From contig CAVYHD010000040.1 in NCBI GenBank assembly GCA_963768075.1, positions 1-64,000 of the forward strand: a DNA stretch of 64,000 bases, written 5' to 3'. Below are positions 58,587-64,000 of this stretch, one piece after another; the stretch's first letter is position 1, and every line of letters begins with the position of its first letter. The notes beneath the pieces are model-generated. The model was not told the origin of the DNA and made no database searches. It worked only from the letters and a program-made list of their open reading frames with translations. The position numbers were made by a program, and so were the translations under genes. The stretch is from QHXW01 sp963768075 (GTDB lineage Bacteria > Acidobacteriota > Terriglobia > Bryobacterales > Bryobacteraceae).

Positions 58587-60026
58587 TTACGCCTCGTGGC
58601 CGCCGTTGGCTCCAGCGACAGGCAAGCGAACCTGGAACCTGGTATCGCCGGGGCGCGACTGGAAAGTCACATCTCCGCCGTGGTTGCGCACAATCCGGTA
58701 AACCGAGTCCAAACCCAGACCGAGGCCTTGGCCCACCTCTTTTGTCGTGAAAAACGGCTCGAAGATGCGCTGCTGGACGTCGAGGGGAATTCCGGGCCCG
58801 TTGTCGCCGATTTCCACGATTACGCGGCCCATCTCTTTTGCTGTACGGACGCGCAGTTCGCCCTTGCCGTTCATCGAGTCGATGGCATTGTCGATCAGGT
58901 TGGTCCAAACCTGGTTCAACTCGCCCGGATGCGCGCAGATCTTGGGAAGACTGCGGTCATACTCGCGCGTAAGCGAAATGCCCTGCTTGAGGCGGTGCCG
59001 GAGTATCAGCAAGGTGTTTTCCAGACCCTGGTGAACGTCGACCTCCTGCTCGGGGATCTGGTCCATGTGCGAGTACTCTTTGATGGCGCGCACGAGATCA
59101 GAAATGCGCGCGGTGCTGTGCTCGATCTCTTTTGCCAGGCGGGCGACCAGAAGCGACGCGGAGACGCGGGTGAGAACATCCTCAATAACGTCGGCCGGAA
59201 AATGGGAGGCAATGTCTTCCAGGCAAGCGTACTCGAAGCCAGCCTCGACCAGGCTGGACGCCACCTGCGCAGCGTGGCCAATGGAGCGCTGCTCGAGCCA
59301 GGCCGCGATTTCGTCCTCACGGTCACCACGATCGAGAGGGTCCAGGACCGGAGCTTCATGCTCGACGATCTCGCCTTCCAATTGCGAGAGCAATAAGCGC
59401 TGCTCGGGCGTCAGAACACGCCGGTCGAGACGAGTGTTCGCCTCACGCAGCGAGCCGATCGCTTCGCCGAGGCTCTCGGCGGCCCGGCGCGCGGCGGAAG
59501 CGGGGTTGTTCAGCTCATGCGCTAACCCGGCTGACAACTTCCCCAGTGCGGCCATCTTCTCTTGCTGCTGCTCATTCTTAGTGTTTTCGCGAATACGGTC
59601 GGAAAGAATGCCCACGAGGCGATGCGCCAGCACCGGCATCCGCTGCAGCATTTCCGGAAACCGGTCTTTCTGCAACGACGCAATTCGCGCGCGCGACATT
59701 GCGCGTGTCGTCAGAGGAAAGTGGGTCAAACGCGAATACGGAAGCATACCGGTCACTTGTCCCGCTCTGGCGGTGAACACGCGCGTGTCGGTCGCGTCGG
59801 ATTCGCGCGTCCCGCGCATCTCGCCCTGGAGGATCACAAATAACCGATCCGCGGGCACTCCTTCGCGGAGGAAGACTTCCCCGGGTTCCAGATCAACCAC
59901 GGTCATCTGAGAGGCGAGCCAGGCCAGATCCTCGCTGGAAAGGTCCGAGAAGATGGAGATGGGGCGCAGTTCGTCCGCCAGGGGGCTCACGGGCAAAACG
60001 GCATCGGAAGCGGTTACTTGCTCCAT
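58587..60026 (-). CDS. Soluble sensor histidine kinase with cNMP-binding-like domain
   Basis: A 479-residue cytoplasmic kinase. Residues about 20-140 are a cyclic-nucleotide-binding-like beta roll (IFSDLSSEDLAWLASQMTVV, PGEVFLREGVPADRLFVILQ). HisKA follows with ALGKLSAGLAHELNNPASAA, a helical insert, then HATPase with NQVWTNLIDNAIDSM, IGDNGPGIP and GQGLGLGLDSVYRIV. The usual cAMP phosphate-binding Arg is not obvious, so the ligand may differ. Its ATG lies immediately after the stop of the receiver-thioredoxin reductase gene, so the two are co-transcribed and translationally coupled, and the receiver of that fusion is the natural phospho-target. Confidence 0.9.
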   Translation of the reverse strand: MEQVTASDAVLPVSPLADELRPISIFSDLSSEDLAWLASQMTVVDLEPGEVFLREGVPADRLFVILQGEMRGTRESDATDTRVFTARAGQVTGMLPYSRLTHFPLTTRAMSRARIASLQKDRFPEMLQRMPVLAHRLVGILSDRIRENTKNEQQQEKMAALGKLSAGLAHELNNPASAARRAAESLGEAIGSLREANTRLDRRVLTPEQRLLLSQLEGEIVEHEAPVLDPLDRGDREDEIAAWLEQRSIGHAAQVASSLVEAGFEYACLEDIASHFPADVIEDVLTRVSASLLVARLAKEIEHSTARISDLVRAIKEYSHMDQIPEQEVDVHQGLENTLLILRHRLKQGISLTREYDRSLPKICAHPGELNQVWTNLIDNAIDSMNGKGELRVRTAKEMGRVIVEIGDNGPGIPLDVQQRIFEPFFTTKEVGQGLGLGLDSVYRIVRNHGGDVTFQSRPGDTRFQVRLPVAGANGGHEA

Positions 60027-60027
60027 A

Positions 60028-61698
60028 TCACACCTCGTTCAAATATTGATGCACGAACTGGATCGCAATGGACCCCTCACCGACACTCGAGGCCACTCGC
60101 TTCACCGAGCCATGGCGGACGTCGCCCACTGCGAAGATGCCGGGGACGCTGGTTTCGAGCAGGCTGGGATCGCGGTCCAGAGGCCATCCGCGCGGCCGCT
60201 TCCCAGCCTTCAACAGGTCTGAGCCGGTGAGGATGAACCCGCGCTCATCCCGTTCGATGAATCCATCGAGCCAGCCCGTGCGGGGCTCGGCGCCGATGAA
60301 GATGAACACCGATGTGGCCGGCACTGTCTCGATTGTATTCGTAGTAAGACATTCGATCGAAACGGTTTCCAGGTGGTCGTGGCCGTCCACGGCAACAACG
60401 CGCATTCCATATTCGACCTGGATATTGGCGGTCTTCTCAATCTCGTCGATCAAGTACTTGGACATGGTAGCCGCCAGCGAACTGCCGCGAATCAACATGA
60501 TGACGCGCCGCGCGGACTTGGAAAAGTTCATGGCTGCCTGACCCGCGGAGTTAGCCCCGCCCACGATGTAGACATCCTCGCCGAAGCAGGCCGAGGCTTC
60601 GGTGGAACCAGCGCCATAGTAGACGCCGGCGCCCTGCAAACGGTCCATCCCGGGAACATCGAGCTTGCGCCATTGCACTCCCATGGAAAGGACCAGGGCG
60701 CGGAAAGAGATCTCCGAGCCGTCACTCAGCTTGAGCGTGCGGGAAGCGTTGTCAAGCGAGACTCCGGCCGCCTCTTGTGGAGCGAGAATCTCAACCCCGA
60801 ACCGGCGGGCTTGCATCACCGCGCGGAACGCCAGGTCAGCGCCGCTCAAGCCGGAAGGGAAACCGAGGTAGTTTTCGATCTTGGCACTGAGTCCAGCCTG
60901 CCCACCGGGCGCTTCACGCTCGACGATCACTGTGCGCAGTCCTTCGGAGGCTCCGTAAACACCCGCCGCGAGACCCGCGGGGCCGCCTCCGATGATGGCC
61001 AGATCGTAGAAGCCGGTATCGGCTTTCCGCCGCAGCCCAATGCGGTCCGCAACCTGCGCCGGCGTCGGCTCAGCTAGCTGTTGCCCGTCAGCAAACAGTA
61101 CGATCGGCAACTGGAGCTTTTCGGGGGAGAGCGAAGCCAATACCCGGCGGACCTCCGGATCGCGGTCTGAGGCTTCCGCGTCCAGCCAACGGTACGGCAC
61201 CCGATTGCGCGCCAGAAATTCCCGCAGATCGTACGAACGGGGTGACCACCGGGTGCCCAGCACGCGGATGCCATCAAACGGCGGACGGAAGTTCGATTGC
61301 CAGTCATCCAGCAGGTCGTCCAGCACAGGGTACAGGTGCGTCTCAGGCGGGTCCCAGGGCTTTAGGAGGTAATGGTTCAGCTTGATATCGTTGATCGCGC
61401 GTATGGCGGCGTCGGTGTCCGCGTAGGCGGTGAGCAGCACCCGCTTGGCATCGGGCACGATCTTCAGTGCCTCAATCAGGAACTCGATTCCATTGATCTG
61501 CGGCATCCGGTAATCGACCAACAGCAGCGCAACGGGCTCGTTCCTGGTTTGCACGCGGCGCAGAAGGTCCAGGCCCGCGTGGGCGGAGTCCGCGGCCATG
61601 ACGCGGTATTTTTCGCTGTAGTGGTTGCGCAGGTCGCGCTCCACCGCATGCCGAACGTCGGCATCGTCATCAATCGTCAATAGCGCTGGTTTCGCCAT
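60028..61698 (-). CDS. Receiver domain fused to thioredoxin-reductase-like FAD oxidoreductase
   Basis: A 556-residue three-part protein. Residues 1-130 are a receiver with LLTIDDDADV, phospho-Asp in LLLVDYRMPQINGIEF and Lys in LLKPWDPP. About 145-235 is a thioredoxin/glutaredoxin-like fold (GIRVLGTRWSPRSYDLREFL) without a CxxC. About 240-556 is a FAD/NAD(P)H reductase of the thioredoxin-reductase class (YDLAIIGGGPAGLAAGVYGA, VYIVGGANSAGQAA, GIFAVGDVRHGSVKRVA), but the CxxC redox pair is absent; the matching place has only SACFG. It is first in an operon with the cNMP-binding kinase, so phosphorylation probably tunes a flavin-dependent redox function. Start ATG 61698. Confidence 0.9.
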   Translation of the reverse strand: MAKPALLTIDDDADVRHAVERDLRNHYSEKYRVMAADSAHAGLDLLRRVQTRNEPVALLLVDYRMPQINGIEFLIEALKIVPDAKRVLLTAYADTDAAIRAINDIKLNHYLLKPWDPPETHLYPVLDDLLDDWQSNFRPPFDGIRVLGTRWSPRSYDLREFLARNRVPYRWLDAEASDRDPEVRRVLASLSPEKLQLPIVLFADGQQLAEPTPAQVADRIGLRRKADTGFYDLAIIGGGPAGLAAGVYGASEGLRTVIVEREAPGGQAGLSAKIENYLGFPSGLSGADLAFRAVMQARRFGVEILAPQEAAGVSLDNASRTLKLSDGSEISFRALVLSMGVQWRKLDVPGMDRLQGAGVYYGAGSTEASACFGEDVYIVGGANSAGQAAMNFSKSARRVIMLIRGSSLAATMSKYLIDEIEKTANIQVEYGMRVVAVDGHDHLETVSIECLTTNTIETVPATSVFIFIGAEPRTGWLDGFIERDERGFILTGSDLLKAGKRPRGWPLDRDPSLLETSVPGIFAVGDVRHGSVKRVASSVGEGSIAIQFVHQYLNEV

Positions 61699-61807
61699 AA
61701 AGACCGTTAAGATCTTGATGAAACCACGCAATCCCCGGTTGCACAATAGGCAGACTAATATTTCCTGGCACCGGTCGTTTTGGTACAATCTGTTGCCTAG
61801 AAGGACT

Positions 61808-62053
61808 ATGCCTGTATCCGCCGCTAATGATCCCACGCAAGCCATCGGCCGCGCGCCGGAACGGTTGACCCTCGAAGAACAGCTGGCGCTCACCGGAAAG
61901 TTCATTGCGCTCGAAGTTTATACGCCGGAGGCCCTGCCCTTGCGGCGAATCGAGGCCATCGGTGATGCGGTCGACGAATGCGTCGGGCAACTGATCCAGC
62001 GGGGGCACGACCCGGCGCTCTTTGAATTCACACGCCTCGAGCCCCCCTACTGA
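61808..62053 (+). CDS. Small protein of unknown function
   Basis: An 81-residue protein with a good start: GAAGGA four bases before the ATG at 61808. It has no signal peptide or membrane helix; the C-terminal part (AIGDAVDECVGQLIQRGHDP) forms a likely amphipathic helix pair. I do not recognise the family. It is divergent from the receiver-thioredoxin-reductase gene and 44 bases before the PilZ gene, so it may be co-transcribed with the latter. Confidence 0.6.
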   Translation: MPVSAANDPTQAIGRAPERLTLEEQLALTGKFIALEVYTPEALPLRRIEAIGDAVDECVGQLIQRGHDPALFEFTRLEPPY

Positions 62054-62097
62054 TGCCCACCGGGCTCTGCGTGCGCCGCGAATGGGTGGGGTGAGCC

Positions 62098-62469
62098 GTG
62101 CCAGAGAAGCGTGCAGAACCCCGGTTCCTGTGCTCCGACCTGGTGACGCTTCGCTGGTTGGAGGAACGAGGAGCCGAACACCGCGAAACGGTGGTTCTGG
62201 AGAACATCTCGTCCTCCGGCGCGTGTGTACAAGCTGAAGTTCCCATATCCGAGGGTTCGCGCGTGAGCCTTCTGTGCCAGTCTGCTAACTTCCAGGGGTG
62301 CGTGCGCTCGTGCTACATGCGGGACGACGGCTACTTTATCGGGATTGCCTTTGACGAAGGGTCCAAGTGGTCGAAAGCCCAATTTCAGCCCGAGCATCTT
62401 GTCGATCCGCGCAAGGTGAGGCCGCGCAAAATGGCCAGCAAGCTCATCATGTTCGCGGCGGAAGGCTAA
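62098..62469 (+). CDS. PilZ-domain protein
   Basis: A 123-residue protein that is mostly a PilZ domain, a beta barrel that can bind cyclic di-GMP. It has the N-terminal Arg-rich entry (EKRAEPRFLC) and the NISSSGACV turn, which correspond to the RxxxR and D/NxSxxG ligand motifs, though the first is shortened. Start is GTG at 62098. It ends convergently on the amidohydrolase gene with overlapping stops (CTAA at 62466-62469). The regulated target is unknown. Confidence 0.85.
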   Translation: MPEKRAEPRFLCSDLVTLRWLEERGAEHRETVVLENISSSGACVQAEVPISEGSRVSLLCQSANFQGCVRSCYMRDDGYFIGIAFDEGSKWSKAQFQPEHLVDPRKVRPRKMASKLIMFAAEG

Positions 62470-63389
62470 GTCTTCCAGCCCACAGCCTGAAGCGCTTCCT
62501 TCGCGGCCTTGGCGGTGTTGGCGTGGATCGTAATCGTGTCCTCGAGGTTGATGGCGTATCCTCCGGCCAGAACTACAACCACGGCTGCGCCTTCCCGCAA
62601 GGCGGTCTCGATCACGAGGCGATCGCGCCTCTTTAGACCATCGACCGTGAGATCGAGCCCGCCGAGCTGATCCTCGGAATAGGGGTCGGCGCCGGCAACA
62701 TAGACCAGCAGTTCTGGATGAAAGCCGTGAATGGGAAATCGGTAGGCCGCGCTCAGCCGTTCCAGATATTCCTCATCCCCGACGCCATCGCTGAGATGGA
62801 CATCCACGGTCGAGGGCGGCTTGACGGCCGGGTAATTGTTGTGTTGGTGGATCGAGAGCGTGAAGACCGAGGAGTCTCCGGCAAAGATGGCGGCCGTGCC
62901 GTTGCCGTGGTGATTGTCGCAGTCCACCACCATGGCACGGGTGATTCGTTGTTCGCGTTGGAGTTTGCGAATGGCGACGGCGATATCATTGATCGCGCAG
63001 AAACCTTCCCCGTGACCGGGAAACGCGTGGTGGAAGCCTCCGCCGACGTTGTAACTAACACCCTCGTCGAGGGCCAGCCGCGCGGCCAAAGTAGTGCCTC
63101 CCGCCGCCAGGCAGAAAGCGCGAACCATCTCCGGCGAGTAGGGAATTTCGAGCTGCAGGATCTCCTCGTAGCTGAGCGCACCCGTTTTGAGGCGCTGTAT
63201 CCATCCGCGCTCGTGGACCAGCATCAGGTCTTCATCGGGAGCTGGCTCGGGGGTCACGAAATCCTCCGGAGCCGCGAATCCCTCCGTGAGCAGACGATCG
63301 CGAATCAGGCGGAACTTCTCCGACGGAAAAACATGCGGGCCGAGGTTTAGGTAGTACCCCTCGTGATAGATCAAGTGGAACGACAGCAT
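62466..63389 (-). CDS. Histone-deacetylase-family amidohydrolase
   Basis: A 307-residue zinc amidohydrolase of the HDAC/AcuC/acetylpolyamine family. The catalytic His pair is in GGGFHHAFPGHGEGFCAIND, zinc ligands in VVDCDNHHGNGTA and GADPYSEDQLGG, and LAGGYA closes the site. Bacterial members deacetylate small molecules or acetyl-lysine; the substrate here is unknown. Frame and length are complete. It is convergent with the PilZ gene and downstream of the AI-2E transporter gene on the same strand with a gap of 58 bases. Confidence 0.9.
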   Translation of the reverse strand: MLSFHLIYHEGYYLNLGPHVFPSEKFRLIRDRLLTEGFAAPEDFVTPEPAPDEDLMLVHERGWIQRLKTGALSYEEILQLEIPYSPEMVRAFCLAAGGTTLAARLALDEGVSYNVGGGFHHAFPGHGEGFCAINDIAVAIRKLQREQRITRAMVVDCDNHHGNGTAAIFAGDSSVFTLSIHQHNNYPAVKPPSTVDVHLSDGVGDEEYLERLSAAYRFPIHGFHPELLVYVAGADPYSEDQLGGLDLTVDGLKRRDRLVIETALREGAAVVVVLAGGYAINLEDTITIHANTAKAAKEALQAVGWKT

Positions 63390-63447
63390 TGGACACCTGG
63401 GCTCACGAAAACCTCATGGTTGCACATTGAGGGCGGAGGATGATGGC

Positions 63448-64000
63448 TTAATCGCCCAGGAACTTGCCGAAAGGACGCAGACCCTTGACGTTGTCGCACA
63501 CTGCCTTGATTGCGGCCGTGACGGGGATGGCAAGCAGCAAACCGGGGGCATCCCACAGAAAACCCCACAACATCAGCGCAACCGTCACCGCCAACGGATT
63601 CAGGTGCACGCGCGACCCGACAATTTTGGGGTACAGCAGGTTCATGGCGATGAGGTGCAGCATGGCGATCAGAAAAAGAATGATCAAGAAGCTGGCCAGG
63701 GGGTTTCCGCCGGCGATCGCAACAATGGCCGGAGGCAGCAGCGCCAGGGGCATCCCGACATACGGCACCAGGCTCAGGAAACCGCTAACCGGACCGGCCA
63801 GCCATGGGTAGGGGAGGTGGAGCATCAAGAAGGCAAGCGAGCTCATCACCGCAAGCAGCACGCCCAAAAGGAAATTGCCCACCACGAACCCGCGGACCAT
63901 GTCGCCAATGCCTTGTAGGCTGCGAGCCGCCGCCACGCGGTCTTCGCCTTCAAAAAACTGCAAAAAGCTGCGGTGAATGTGGTCGCGCCAGCTCAACATG
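63448..64000 (-). CDS. AI-2E-family transporter, C-terminal part (continues past the window)
   Basis: The C-terminal half, about 180 residues, of a PerM/AI-2E-family membrane protein. Four hydrophobic segments are visible, with the family's SGFLSLVPYVGMPLALLPPA, FLIAMLHLIAMNLLYPKIVG and GFLWDAPGLLLAIPVTAAIK. Family members have about 350 residues, so the 5' half lies beyond 64000; the Met at 63999 is probably internal. Substrate not predictable: members export AI-2 or act as sodium/proton exchangers. Confidence 0.88.
   Translation of the reverse strand, partial: MLSWRDHIHRSFLQFFEGEDRVAAARSLQGIGDMVRGFVVGNFLLGVLLAVMSSLAFLMLHLPYPWLAGPVSGFLSLVPYVGMPLALLPPAIVAIAGGNPLASFLIILFLIAMLHLIAMNLLYPKIVGSRVHLNPLAVTVALMLWGFLWDAPGLLLAIPVTAAIKAVCDNVKGLRPFGKFLGD

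Noticed and set aside
57202..58908. Extended start of the serine hydrolase to 58908
   Set aside because: The extra N-terminal codons are antisense-frame sequence of the neighbouring kinase end; the signal peptide begins at 58515 or 58512.

Overview
The window looks like a chromosomal segment of a GC-rich Acidobacteriota bacterium, probably near Bryobacterales/Solibacter. This is an inference from gene content: TonB-dependent receptors with an N-terminal carboxypeptidase-regulatory-like domain, a PadR plus MacB-like (ADOP) permease pair, many hybrid histidine kinases, a response-regulator/thioredoxin-reductase fusion next to a cNMP-binding kinase, and several membrane GT-C glycosyltransferases. 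Gene density is high and there is no phage or CRISPR block.

Layout. 1-5,800 is a scarred accessory stretch: the tail of a tyrosine recombinase, an IS66 remnant, an alpha-L-fucosidase that lost its N-terminus beside that remnant, a frameshifted aquaporin, a complete ISNCY-type insertion sequence with 15-bp target duplications, and a frameshifted dienelactone hydrolase. 5,900-14,700 has a broken TonB receptor, an ECF sigma/anti-sigma pair, a GT-C membrane protein and a frameshifted Tat-exported phospholipase C. 14,900-25,200 has UbiD, a 1260-residue hybrid kinase, FabG, a PIG-L deacetylase, a P-loop kinase, a broken SDR and RNase J. 25,200-31,100 has a membrane MutS-like ATPase, a BrnT/BrnA toxin-antitoxin pair, a CrtI-like oxidoreductase and a membrane-anchored receiver. 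31,100-39,100 is a cell-surface glycan cluster (methyltransferase, GT2, two GT-C proteins) followed by an intact Oar-like receptor. 39,283 is tRNA-His(GTG), then the ADOP permease with its PadR regulator, a hybrid kinase that lacks its catalytic residues, and a DUF5009 acyltransferase. 46,700-53,060 has an IscU/NifU scaffold, a Nudix hydrolase, two tandem Skp/OmpH genes and bamA. 53,500-64,000 has a copper amine oxidase, ribulokinase, a serine hydrolase, the cNMP-kinase/thioredoxin-reductase redox pair, a PilZ protein, a histone-deacetylase-like amidohydrolase and a partial AI-2E transporter.

Two points stand out. First, the protein at 42,790-45,444 keeps two good receiver domains but has lost the phospho-accepting His of HisKA, the key residues of the ATPase N- and G1-boxes and the His of Hpt, so it looks like a hybrid pseudokinase. 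Second, about ten genes, including the normally essential bamA, carry indels that break the frame while the protein sequence on both sides stays well conserved. Patchy sequence error is the simplest reading for bamA; real decay is more likely for the IS-flanked genes at the left edge.
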